A stretch of 64,000 nucleotides of DNA from the NCBI GenBank assembly GCA_037893245.1, contig JBAIAA010000074.1, forward strand, positions 3,224,001-3,288,000, given 5' to 3'. This DNA comes from Crossaster papposus. Its lineage: Eukaryota; Echinodermata; Asteroidea; Velatida; Solasteridae. Position numbers and translations under genes: made by a program. This document shows positions 1 through 9,692 of this stretch, one piece after another (the first letter of the stretch is position 1; every line of letters starts with the position of its first letter). The notes below the pieces were generated by a model, which saw nothing but the letters and a program-made list of their open reading frames with translations, did not search any database and had not been told where the DNA came from.

Positions 1-333
1 TTGTGAAAGATGATAAATTGTTTTTCCCCCAAAAAAAGTGGGATTCGGAGATCTGGGGTGAGAAAATAATTATATTTAAAACCATTTTTAAATAAATTGT
101 AATTTAAAACCATTAAAAAAAAAGCAATAAATGCAAACCTCTTGAACGAGCCTGAAAAGTTCATGCGAAAATATCGTCGGACAGAGTCGCAAACATTTCA
201 TTTGACAGTGGCCCGTGAACATGGATAGGGAAAAACACACAGAATGGCGAAACACCGAAATGTACTTACGACAGTTTTCCGTGATTTTCGGGGCTTTTTT
301 GGCTGAATTCTAAAAAAAAAGGTATTTATGAAT

Positions 334-498
334 GGGAATAAATGTGTGTTCGATTGGTATTAATCACTCTGTTTTATACCGATTGGAGTCTGGGTGCTGA
401 TAATTACCCGAGCTGAAGGCGAGGGTAATTATCAGCACCCAGACTCCAAGCGGTATTAAACAGAATGATTAAAACCTCTCGAACACACATTTATTCCC
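334..498. repeat. Long near-perfect palindrome
   Basis: Arms 334-409 and 423-498 (76 bases each) are inverted copies with a 13-base loop; the inner ends read taattaccc/gggtaatta and the outer ends gggaataaatg/catttattccc. It could fold into a cruciform or be a foldback transposon. A second palindrome follows directly. Confidence 0.85.
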
Positions 499-515
499 TT
501 ATTATTACATGTACT

Positions 516-618
516 CCCATTCACGCCGCTCAAACAGTCCCAATCGTACGAAGCTGTATTAGGGACATGGTGAAAATGTCCCTTAGACAGCTTCGTACAA
601 TCGCCCATGGTGAATGGG
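516..618. repeat. Second palindrome, adjacent to the first
   Basis: Arms 546-568 and 576-598 pair (cgaagctgt...acagcttcg; agggacat/atgtccct). Outer blocks cccattcac (516-524) and gtgaatggg (610-618) pair too. The gaatggg block also occurs at the left edge of the first palindrome, so both may belong to one compound foldback element. Confidence 0.75.
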
Positions 619-1537
619 ATTTACTATTCAACAATAATTATTATGATCATCCTCGTTTCCACGGCTATATTGAACAGCGCTAGCCCCCCCAACTCCGAAA
701 CCCAGGGAAGAATGTTGGCGATTTGCTTTGCTCACGCAGAATAATGACGTCCGGCGCCGGCGACGTCAACAGATGAGCTAACGTTCGCGGATCCGTGTAT
801 GTCATTGATATGAAACAAACAATAAGTGGCTTCGCCTCGTGAAATAAAAAGTCCAGATTTTACCTAGCGATGACAGAGACGTTAGTCTACCACACGTCCC
901 CATTGGATTACATTTTGTCGATCCACAAAACAATCGCGGTAGAGTGACCAAAAAAATCTAATATTGGTAACACGGCTTAACTTGAATGAAATGTACAAAC
1001 TTAGTTAATCTAATAAGCTACACCTATAGAGCTATATTAAATTACTAGAGCGCTGGCTCGATGTACAAAGTGATGCCTGCTGGGCGCATCCATGTTTGTG
1101 CACAAACCTATTAAAAACTTTGTACGGCTTTTGTACGGTATTTGCATATCTGCGTTTGTATTCTATACAGTGCGTTACCGAAGACGATACGCTCAAAACT
1201 GAAACACACGATCATGGTAAGCACATAATTTTTCTGCTAGCGCGGTGAGCGGAAAATGGTGACCGTAAGCGCGGAATTCTGGGGTTAGCAGAGCCAAGAA
1301 ATTGGGCCCAGCAAATGAGCGTTTCATTTTTTGTTTTCTGCGCAAACAGCGCAAATCATTTGCGTGCGCGTACGTATCCACTGCAGATGATTTTGCCGTG
1401 AGCATCATGAGCGCATAAGTTGTTTGCGTTTGTTCTACTTGCACGCGCGTTGCATTTAGAGTACATCTATTTGTTATTATGTTCTACAACACGCACATGA
1501 ATTCCAAATGTCTGCGTACAGGATGGATTCAAAGTAG
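619..1537. other. No gene seen
   Basis: Only short frames without recognisable domains or splice context. Presumably part of the SLC13-like intron. Confidence 0.5.
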
Positions 1538-3175
1538 GGGCGTTTACCAAATGGGGCTTGAGGCTTGGGGCTTGGGGCTAGGCTCGGGCTTGGCTTGGGC
1601 TTGGCTAGGCTCGGGCTTCATCACAAAGCAAAATGGCGGCCAAAACGATTTGTACGGTTAGGCTTCGGGAGGCTTCGGCTGGCGTATGGCTTCGGTTATC
1701 GATACTCGGCTCGGCGCGCGTCGCTGAAACTGAAAAAACAACAACTTTTTTGCAATGTGCGTGTTGATTTTTATCGCTGGTGATAGGAAATTTGGTCTGA
1801 GGCACCAATTAATAAAACAAACCCCTATATTAAGAATTCTCAGTTAACAGTACTGCATTTTACTGATGCAGGCTTGTGTGCATTAATTAATAAAAAAATT
1901 ATTAATTACGGCAGTACAGAATAACATTTTCAATGCCAATTTCAACATTTTGTATTTCACTTTTAAATTAATGGTGTTTTATTCAATAAATAAAATTTCA
2001 ATTACATATTAATGTGGGAGACAAAGGTTGTTTGAGCATGACATGGTAATGAATTAATTTTTTGTTAAAGGAATACTTCATTATGAGGTAAATTATCATA
2101 TATATATCTTCCCAATGGGTTTTGTTTATCCTGAAGTTTAGGAAAGGCGTTCCAATAAAGTGCATTTTTACTGTACATACATGTACAGTTACAAATAAGA
2201 ACATACGTTGTTCATTTTTAGAATCTTCAAAGTCATCATGGTTCATTCATGGGTCCAAAGTGTGATGCAAGATATTCATTATTTAATGCAAGTAGTGCAT
2301 TCTCATTTCACATTAAACAATATTTTCATCTTTAAAATGACAAGGGACAGGAAATTTAGCAATGTGATGAACACCAGTCCAAACCAGTAGATATATATGT
2401 TTTTACTTTCGAGCGGAGTTCTATACATGTAAAGAATAATAAGATAAAAACATAAATACAAATGTATGCCAATTGTGCAAACATGAGTCCAAAATTACCA
2501 CATAGAAATAACAGATAGGAGCATGTTGTAAACTGTTTAAATATACATTTTACCATTCAAGTAGTATTGGCAATGACTGTCGTTTACTTGTTTGCGGACC
2601 GTTTGCTTTACTCCTTGAACAAGAAGACATTAAGGTGTGATGCTAATCGCTTGTCAGAGGTGGAGAAAAGGAATGACCCGTCATATATAATGTAATTGTT
2701 GAGGGTGTAGAATTCAAGTTAACAAAAATCTTGGGGTGACCCTGTGGGCCCCCCACCCCCTCCAATCTCCAGTACAGTCTTTGAAGTTGTGCTGCAGTGT
2801 TGGCCCTTATATTGGCTAAACTGTAAACATTTATGTTGTCCGCCCTAAAATATACCTTGTGGTATATTTGTGTATTAAAATATTCCTGTTAACTTGCATT
2901 TTTAAGCTCAATCTATTATAATAGGCTATGAAATGTAAGCAATGTGACAACCATGCAAGTATTGTGGTGCTTTTTTAAACCCTCAACAAATAATGATCTT
3001 TTGTTTGAGTTGAGATTTCCAAAGATTTGAGTGTTTTGGAGTTGCTGGAGACTGATGGAATAACCATTACTTGTGTCATTTCTCCCTTGAGCAAACAGAG
3101 GTACCATTGTAGCATGTCTCTCCATTATGTAGCCTCATACAGCTGCCAGCCAGGAGGACTTCAGTGGTGCCTAGT

Positions 3176-4072
3176 TTACGACTCTTGATTTCTGAAAACA
3201 ATATACAAGTGAAATGTTTAAATAATTACAAATTAATATAAACAAATTAATACAATGGCTGTTTGTTAGCAGTCTAGTTTTCAATCTTCAACAAAACATA
3301 ATCATCATTGCTCTTTTCAAAGGGGAATTTTTTGCGTCACTAGTCGAATGATTCTGATAAATCAGTAGATATACATGTTTTTAAAAACAAATTGGGAAGG
3401 GGGGGGGGGGGGGGGGGGTGGAGGGGGGGGTGGAGGGTGGGGGGGGTGATGAAATTGTTTAATATGTTAATTAAAAAATGCCACAATGACTATAATTTTT
3501 ACCTTGCTGAGGTATCTGCCACAGGTGGGTTTATAATTGTGAATTTGTTTCTTCTCACAGAAAGCATGTATACACAGCTGACATACAGTAAGCATATCGC
3601 TGAAGGGCAGAGCCCATTACCTAATTTGCTTTATTCTGATGCAAAATTACATTAACTAATGATAGTTGTTACAGGTCATACCTGTAGTCATAGTGCATAG
3701 CCCGGTCTGTCACCAACATTCTGAAGTGCTGGCCGTATCCACTCCAAAGTCCATCTTCCGCATTTCTTAAAGAGGGAAAGTGAACTCAAGTTAAGTTCAG
3801 TTAACACAAACAAATCAAAAATTTACACAGCAGTTTATTCAGACTACTAGTCTAGTGCGTGGATGGCAATCGTGTAGTTTCACCCCCATTTTTAACAACT
3901 TCCATTCTAAAATTGTTTTGCATTTGAAAGCCAATTCAAAAGTGACTTTGCTTCAAGCATTCAATGTTCTTCAGATTTGAACCCATAATTTTTTGTATTT
4001 TTGATAAGTCAGGTTTTGAAGAAAACGTGACGCAGCGTCTTACCCTTTTTGCACGGTCTTGTGTATTGCCAT
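3176..4072 (-). other. Chain of small exon-like segments inside the TIR element
   Basis: Three segments on the - strand join with correct GT/AG borders and phases: 4044-4072 (MAIHKTVQK), 3682-3765 (NAEDGLWSGYGQHFRMLVTD, RAMHYDY) and 3176-3191 (NQES, stop). The joined product would be about 43 residues. I do not recognise it. It could be chance, a captured gene fragment, or the 3' end of another transcript. Confidence 0.25.
3399..3449. repeat. Poly-G region
   Basis: More than 40 G in 51 bases. Similar G or C runs of 12 or more occur near 4312, 5937, 6847, 10210, 28717, 34399, 44236 and 49798. Confidence 0.9.
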
Positions 4073-4941
4073 CTTGTGTTTTTGTGTCATGACGGTTTTA
4101 TTCCCCAAACCCGAGACTTAAACGTTTATAAATTATAGGCCCAACCCTCTTTCCACAAAGTTTTGCTTGCTGGTAAATACTTGCAGGATTCCAAATCATG
4201 ACTTTTCCTATTTGTATCATTGTCAAATTCCTCATAAAATTGCCTTTTTTGTACTATTGGCTTATTCCTACGTTAGGTTAAACTACACCGTACACTAACG
4301 CATGCAGTGGACCCCCCCCCCCCCCCCTCCTATCCGCAACAATGTTCCCAGCTCTGCTTAGTAAATGCAATAGCGTACGGCAGTGGAATCAGACACACCG
4401 ACAAAAACATCCAAGTTTTGGCCCAGAATATTGGCAAAATTAACATGGCAAGTCACTTACATTGTACACTGGAATTTCGCTTTGCCTGGCTCGGCTCATG
4501 TGGGCTAAAAGGTTGTTCCATCGCCGTCAGACTCCCTCAATGTCGGCACAAAAGAGAAAATAAATGCCGCACACAGTGTTTTTCAAGATGGCGATTCGCT
4601 GAAAGTTTTTACACCGTGACGTCATCAAGCCCGGCGTTAGCCAGCTTTCGCGAGGCTTGGTGAGGCTTCGGAATACAGCCTGAAATATAGCCCCGGGCTT
4701 ACTTCGCGTAGCCTAGCCCGTCGTTTGGTATGAGGCTTCAAAATGGCGCCGCAAAAATCTAGCCCAAGCCTAGCCTCTAGCCTCCGTTTTGTAAACGCCC
4801 TATCTTTGCGCGTAAAACAAGGAGTTAACGCTCTAGTAAGTTAATATAGGCCTTGGTCTATGGCTACCCCCGGAAGTAGTCTGCCAAAATCAAACACTTA
4901 GGCCTGCAAATAATTGTAAAGCCAGCGATTTTCTTCTGCAG

Positions 4942-5039
4942 GTACGTGACAGACTCAACCGCAGCTTTGTTTGTCTCCATACTGCTCTTCCTGTTCCCGT
5001 CCCGCATGCCCAAATTCCTTTGTGGTCGAAGTTCTAAAG
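4942..5039 (+). CDS. SLC13A2/3/5-like: SLC13-like exon A (first visible)
   Basis: The acceptor is ttcttctgcag and the donor is aaag|gttggt. It encodes YVTDSTAALFVSILLFLFPS and then a short basic linker with PKFLC. It corresponds to the (K/R)YVSDAT...LLFIVPS segment of SLC13 proteins. It begins with the last base of a split codon and ends with the first base of one. The donor is a weak match (gttggt), so the exact 3' edge is slightly less certain than the others. Confidence 0.82.
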
Positions 5040-7674
5040 GTTGGTTACATTTCTCAATTTTGTTTTCATTTCGCCGACTTCAGACAATCGACTTGAGATC
5101 AAGTAAAGTAACCGGTGGTTATGTGATTCGAGCATTCACCACTAAGCATTGTTTGTAGTGTTTTTGTTCAAGATACCTTTGTTGGGCTCATTGCAGAGGA
5201 TTTAAAGGAAAAGTCGGGCCCGTGTCCAGCCCTACTAGAATGGCCAGTTGTCCATCAAAAGATGTCCTGGCTGGTCATCATCCTTCTGGGAGGAGGGTTT
5301 GCATTGGCAGAAGCGTGCAAGGTAGGAAACGCGCCCTTCGTTTCCATGGTGACTAACGAGATTTGTCCAAATTTGTGGCCGCACCGATCGGCCTAGTCAG
5401 AGTATCACAGCTGCGTTGTTAACCAGTTCGCGCCGAATGACGTATATAAACGCAAACATTTTCCTAAATTCAAAACGGATGACGCATAAACACGCCAAGT
5501 TTAAGTTTGGAAATGTATGTCAGCAGCGCGCAAGGCCGGAAATGCGTGGGTGTGCTTCCCGGCACTATCAGCCTGAACCCGCTTCGGATCGAGTTTCGTT
5601 TAAAATAATTCCGCCCCTCGGCTCGGCGATGTTAAAATAATCCCGGCGCGAACTGGTTAACATTTTATTAGATGTCTATGCCCTCCTAATACAGGTCCAC
5701 CATACAATTTAAGAGACTAAAACAGTACAAGTTTGCAAGATTTTGATTCCTTTCCCCAACCAATCAGGTGTCCGGACTGTCTAATTGGATAGGTGGCAAG
5801 TTCACCATTCTGGACAATTTCCCTCCCTTCGCTATCGCCCTGGTAGTCTCTGTCGTCATAGCAGGGTTCACCGAGGTCACGAGCAATACCGCCACGGCAA
5901 CTATCTTCCTCCCTATACTCGGTGGACTGGTACGTTGGGGGGGGGGGGGGGGGGGGGGGGGGGAGTTGAGCAATTGGAGCTAGTTTGTTCTAGTACGGAA
6001 CCAAATCCGGATCTTTGGAACCAAACCCAGATCCTTGTAACCAAATCTGGATCCTTAATTGGAACCAAACCCAGATTCTTGGAACCAAACCCGGATCCTT
6101 GGAACCAAATCAGGATCTTTGAAACCAAAACCAGATCCTTAAAACCAAATTCGGATCCTAAAAACCAAACCCAGATCCTTGGAACCAAATCCGGATCCTT
6201 GGAACTCCCTGATTTTTGAAACACAAACCAGATCCTTGGAACCAAAACCAGATCCTTGGAACTATGTACTACTGTGATATAACAAAACTGCACTTGATAT
6301 CAGGTGATCGAGGTGTAAAATGAAAGACTTTAGTGTGAAGGTTGAGTTAATATAAGCTAGATAAAAGAGACCTGATTTCAAAGACGTCAACAATTTAATA
6401 TGAAACCGGATATTCAGTAACGTGAAAAGCCAAAAGTAAATGTCGCCATTTTGAATCTTGCGCTGATCCACTTTATTTGCATGATCCCTTAGATTCATGA
6501 TCTAGATTATAACATGTGCGGAACTAACGGGTATTGTGACATTAACTCTATCGTCCCATTAACCCTCCCGTCCCATTAACCCTCCCGTCCTAGTCATGAA
6601 TTGGGTGTACGTACACTGTACTATTACAAGTACTCATACAAGTACTTTGTAGTATTAGGTTACTTCAGGGTTAAAGCTGGTTCGTAATAATGTAGGCCTA
6701 CATCCAGGCGCGGTTCTAGAGCCCATATTTAAGGGGGGCTAGAGCCTTCGCACGTGACGTCAACTTCTAACTTTCGCAGATCCAGTATACGTATTTTCCA
6801 GAATGTATTTTTTATTGTTGGTGTTGTTTTTTTTTGGTTTTTTTTTGGGGGGGGGGGGGGAGAGGGGGCTAGACAAATAGAACCGCGCCTGCCTACATTA
6901 TAATCAGCTGTGCTTAAATCGTCACCTGATACACTTCGTTGATTGTATCAGACTATGTCGCCGTAGAACGGACATACTATTATATCTTATTTTCCCTCGG
7001 CGTGAATATATGGAGAAGTCTTGTTTAATTGAGTTCCAGTATTTAATGGGTTGATTATCTGTGACCCTTCTCTTGGTGTCAGGGTTCAAGTATCGGCGTC
7101 AACCCTCTGTTCCTGATGCTACCAGCTACTGTGGCATGCTCCTTCGCCTTCATGCTTCCCGTGGCCACGCCTCCCAATGCCATCGCGTTCGCCTACGATC
7201 AAGTCACCGTTATGGACATGGTAACTAATTAGCACTTTTCCCTCGCTGACAATTCTTCTAGAATAATGCTGGTCTGAAATAGAAACATGTCTAATGTATT
7301 TTAATTGACTAGACTTTCTGTAGACAATAACTACTTAACACACATTCCCGTTTGTTAATTTTGTCTTTTATTTGAGTTATGCTAGAAAGTAACCTTTGGG
7401 TTGCTTCTCTGAAATATAGTGCAATTAGGCTTTATACAAAAAATTTAAATATGCAAATTGTAATTACATTGAAACAATACGTAACGAAAATGTTACTATG
7501 ACATTTTTAATTTGTTTCATTTTTCAACCTTCTTCCCAGGTGAAGACGGGTTTCATACTGAACGTCATCTGCGTCCTCGTTGCTAACGCCTGCGTCAACA
7601 CATTCGGCGTGTGGATCTTCGATGTAGGCAATTTTCCGGCGTGGGCGAATATAAACGTCACAACGATCGAATAG
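4942..7674 (+). CDS. SLC13A2/3/5-like: SLC13-family Na+/carboxylate (anion) symporter, 3' part, five exons
   Basis: Joined coding exons are 4942-5039, 5197-5321, 5768-5929, 7083-7220 and 7540-7674. They read in one frame for about 218 residues and end at TAG 7672-7674; every intron is GT...AG. Members of this family are plasma-membrane Na+-coupled transporters of di/tricarboxylates or sulfate and are usually about 560-620 residues, so roughly the C-terminal 40% is here. Diagnostic motifs in order are LLGGGFALA, FTEVTSNTATATIFLPI (the family signature holding the second SNT-type Na+/substrate motif), LPVATPPNAI, and a last helix ending in FPAWAN. The first visible exon needs two bases from an upstream exon, and I found no upstream exon in bases 1-4941, so the gene starts off the left edge. 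ATPPNAI and the FPAWAN end favour the carboxylate branch over the sulfate branch, from memory of the family; the exact member is not resolved. It converges on the receptor gene to its right. Confidence 0.9.
5197..5321 (+). CDS. SLC13A2/3/5-like: SLC13-like exon B
   Basis: The acceptor is cattgcag and the donor is caag|gtagga. It is 125 bases long: two bases complete the split Glu codon, then 41 codons follow. It contains WPVVHQKMSWLVIILLGGG and FALAEACK, the conserved W-LLGGGFALA re-entrant/helix segment of the family. Confidence 0.9.
5768..5929 (+). CDS. SLC13A2/3/5-like: SLC13-like exon C (Na+ symporter signature)
   Basis: The acceptor is caatcag and the donor is ctg|gtacgt. It is 54 codons, phase 0 at both ends. 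It carries SGLSNWIGG and then FTEVTSNTATATIFLPILGG, the SLC13 signature with the second SNT motif that helps form a Na+ site and the substrate site. A poly-G run starts about 8 bases after the donor. Confidence 0.95.
5998..6262. repeat. Degenerate ~20-bp tandem repeat
   Basis: About 13 imperfect copies of ggaaccaaatccggatcctt within the SLC13-like intron between exons C and D, directly after a poly-G run. Long frames here are repeat artefacts. Confidence 0.85.
6705..6891. mobile_element. hAT-like MITE with 8-bp target duplication
   Basis: The termini CAGGCGCGGTTCTAG and TAGAACCGCGCCTG are inverted. Flanks 6697-6704 (cctacatc) and 6892-6899 (cctacatt) are a near-identical 8-bp pair. CAGG-type ends with an 8-bp duplication are typical of hAT transposons. 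A matching end fragment occurs at 51624-51640. Confidence 0.7.
7083..7220 (+). CDS. SLC13A2/3/5-like: SLC13-like exon D
   Basis: The acceptor is ggtgtcag and the donor is gacatg|gtaact. It is 46 codons, phase 0. It contains INPLFLMLP-type sequence (here VNPLFLMLPATVACSFAF) and MLPVATPPNAIAFAYDQ, highly conserved in the family. Confidence 0.95.
7540..7674 (+). CDS. SLC13A2/3/5-like: SLC13-like last coding exon
   Basis: The acceptor is tcttcccag. It encodes 44 residues and TAG. It starts VKTGFILNVICVLVANACVN and ends in FPAWANINVTTIE, matching the last transmembrane helix and short extracellular C-terminus of SLC13 transporters. The NVT sequon near the end fits the known C-terminal N-glycosylation position of the family. 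Confidence 0.94.
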   Translation: MKTGFILNVICVLVANACVNTFGVWIFDVGNFPAWANINVTTIE

Positions 7675-7919
7675 CATGCAACCCAAGACGGAACGCCTTC
7701 TCTGGAAAAGGAAGAGCGAGCAGTTCCAGGTTTGGGCGTTGAGTAACGCTCTTAACCACCGACGTGTATAGACAAAATATTCTAACGTAGAATGTAGCAT
7801 GTGCAAAATAGTACTTGTCATATTTAACGAAGGCTGTGATTTTGGAAAATATGAAAGTCTAGATTGTGCATTCTATATTTTTTTATGGTAACAAACAAAA
7901 ATCTAAGTTTTCAAATGTA

Positions 7920-7925
7920 AATAAA
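7920..7925 (+). other. Candidate poly(A) signal of the SLC13-like gene
   Basis: AATAAA lies about 245 bases after the TAG stop, in A/T-rich sequence, the usual distance for a 3'UTR end. Another AATAAA at 8464-8469 is an alternative. Confidence 0.5.
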
Positions 7926-8583
7926 ATGACTAAAATATACCAAGTGCTGTCATATACCGTTTGCTGCAAAGAATACTAGGTGACCGCCAACCAGTCCAGG
8001 CTATACGGTCGAATAAGGACGTGACAGTGCATTTGATGAATTTGTATGCTTATGCGTTTTTTATTATACTCGTGTATCTATTCATAATATTGTTGTCAAC
8101 ATTTCATGTTGACATTTTTCAATTAAGTGAGCAATTTTAATCGCTGTGAATTTTCTAGGTTTTTTTGTTTTACCACTTTGGCATTTATTTTATCCTGATT
8201 CTTTTTAAACACTTTTTCTTGATGAATATATTTACTTTACTTGATAGTTTTGTACTGGAAAATGTAAAATATCATTATTAAAATGGATGACACTCGGGCG
8301 CAATGTTCAAAGTTTGTCCTCGCGGTCACGTGAGAAGATTAAACACCGCCACCCAGAGTTAATGTCTGATAACTATTCTTGGTAAAATCATTGTCTCCAA
8401 AGTAAATGTTCCCTCCCGTTTTATTATAATTGTAATATTGGGACATATTGGAGCATTTCCTTACAATAAAGAAAGTTCTGCTTTTACAATTTGTAAATAA
8501 ACAACTTTATATGTAATGACACGATAGGCGTTCAATTCTGTGTAATTTATACGCCAGTGGACAGAGATGTAAAAGTATAAGCT

Positions 8584-8589
8584 TTTATT
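8584..8589 (-). other. Candidate poly(A) signal of the GABA-B receptor-like gene
   Basis: TTTATT on the + strand is AATAAA in the gene direction, about 360 bases past the TGA. A further TTTATT near 8417-8425 is an alternative. Confidence 0.45.
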
Positions 8590-8945
8590 GTGCTTTTTCT
8601 TGCTACAAAATACCTCGCGTAATTATTGATCGATGTTTTTAGGAATGAAGCTCGACTACAATGTAAACGGAAGAGGGCAGAAAAGAAGTTGGTGTTACCA
8701 AGGATTCGACAATAATTGTACATGTTATACCAAGAAGATTTACATAATGCCATTTAATTTCTAAGTGGCAAGTTTGTGGATCTGCAGAATGTTGCTACCA
8801 ATAAGTGAAGCGGTTAATTTCTACTTCACCAGTAGCGAAATTCTGGGTGTGAAAGACAACGAGCTGAGAGAAAGGAGGTAGACCTTTAATGCGCGCTGGT
8901 TTTTCCTTAGTATTATTGGTCACAGAATGGTGAATGGAACCCATG

Positions 8946-9692
8946 TCAAACGTAGTAGATCATCTCGGGTTTTTCGTTGAGTTGCAGTAGGCGCATTTGG
9001 ACGCTGCGCATTTCCACAACGAGTCTGCGCACTTCGGTGTGAAAGCGCGCCCTCTCTCGCCTTTCACTGGTACTACGGGAGCGTCTCGACGTGCCGCCAA
9101 CAGTTCTCATTGGGGAGTAGCGGGTGATGGCGTCGTTCTTAATGCATCGGTTCGGTCCGTCGATTGAGGAGATCAGCGTGTGCCGCCTCGGCAAGCTGCC
9201 CGACGAAAGGCTCTTGATCAACGGCGGGTGTCGCCTTAACGGCCTAGTGAGAACTGGATTCTCGTGCAAGTGTTGGAGATAAGGCCTACTGGAGTTCTGG
9301 AGGCACAATTCAGCGTGTTGCTGTTTAGCTGACCGCGCAGGAGAAGGGGTACCCGTTAACGGGTCCTCGTTAGTGACCGAACACTGGTTCTCATTCAGAT
9401 CGGTCGTGTAGGTGCTGACGCTCCTCGAGTCCAACGAATGGCGACCAGAGTCGTCCCTCTGCAGCAAGCAATGCAGTTCAACCTCGTGCTCAAAATTCTT
9501 CACGTGGTTCTGGTAAGGCTCGGGTGGTTCGGTACCCTGTATACTCGTCTCAGGTAGATGCAAAAGCATGTACATATCTTTTTCCTGGCACAGGCCACCC
9601 ACCCATTCTGCCTCGCTCCCGCTGCTGTCAACATCGTCTGACGTATTGAGTAATCTCAGCTGTGTTTCTAACTCGGCGATACGATTGTCCAG
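8946..9692 (-). CDS. GABBR2-like: GABBR-like exon 17 (coiled coil end, long tail, stop)
   Basis: The acceptor is cgttgcag. It encodes 248 residues and TGA. It starts [16 protein letters not shown], completing the coiled coil. A Ser/Pro/His-rich, probably disordered region follows, then an Arg/Ser patch (RRSRS, 1041-1045), a second amphipathic helix about 1052-1078, and the end EMIYYV. The Arg patch holds an R-S-R but not the RSRR retention signal known from GABBR1. The Y-Y-V end could bind class II PDZ domains; that is inference. Confidence 0.9.
   Translation of the reverse strand: MDNRIAELETQLRLLNTSDDVDSSGSEAEWVGGLCQEKDMYMLLHLPETSIQGTEPPEPYQNHVKNFEHEVELHCLLQRDDSGRHSLDSRSVSTYTTDLNENQCSVTNEDPLTGTPSPARSAKQQHAELCLQNSSRPYLQHLHENPVLTRPLRRHPPLIKSLSSGSLPRRHTLISSIDGPNRCIKNDAITRYSPMRTVGGTSRRSRSTSERRERARFHTEVRRLVVEMRSVQMRLLQLNEKPEMIYYV

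Larger units (their letters stand above)
1538..4800. mobile_element. 3.26-kb element with terminal inverted repeats and TA duplication
   Basis: The left end reads GGGGCGTTTACCAAATGGGG and the right end, read inward, AGGGCGTTTACAAAACGGAG. Both are followed by variable arrays of GGCTT/GGGCTAGGCT words. TA lies outside each end (1535-1536 and 4801-4802), suggesting a TA target duplication. No long transposase frame is present. It sits in the intron upstream of SLC13-like exon A. Confidence 0.55.
7675..8945. other. Convergent 3' flanks; no gene seen
   Basis: The stretch between the two stop codons is A/T-rich and holds only short frames. It should contain both 3'UTRs. If both transcripts use the proximal signals they would not overlap. 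Confidence 0.6.

Noticed and set aside
465-683. 72-codon + strand frame
   Set aside because: It lies across the two palindromes; no domain or splice context.
5785-6293. Long frames on both strands (126 and 144 codons)
   Set aside because: They run through a poly-G tract and the degenerate 20-bp repeat; the true coding here is SLC13-like exon C only.
7507-7821. 104-codon - strand frame
   Set aside because: Antisense shadow of the SLC13-like last exon.
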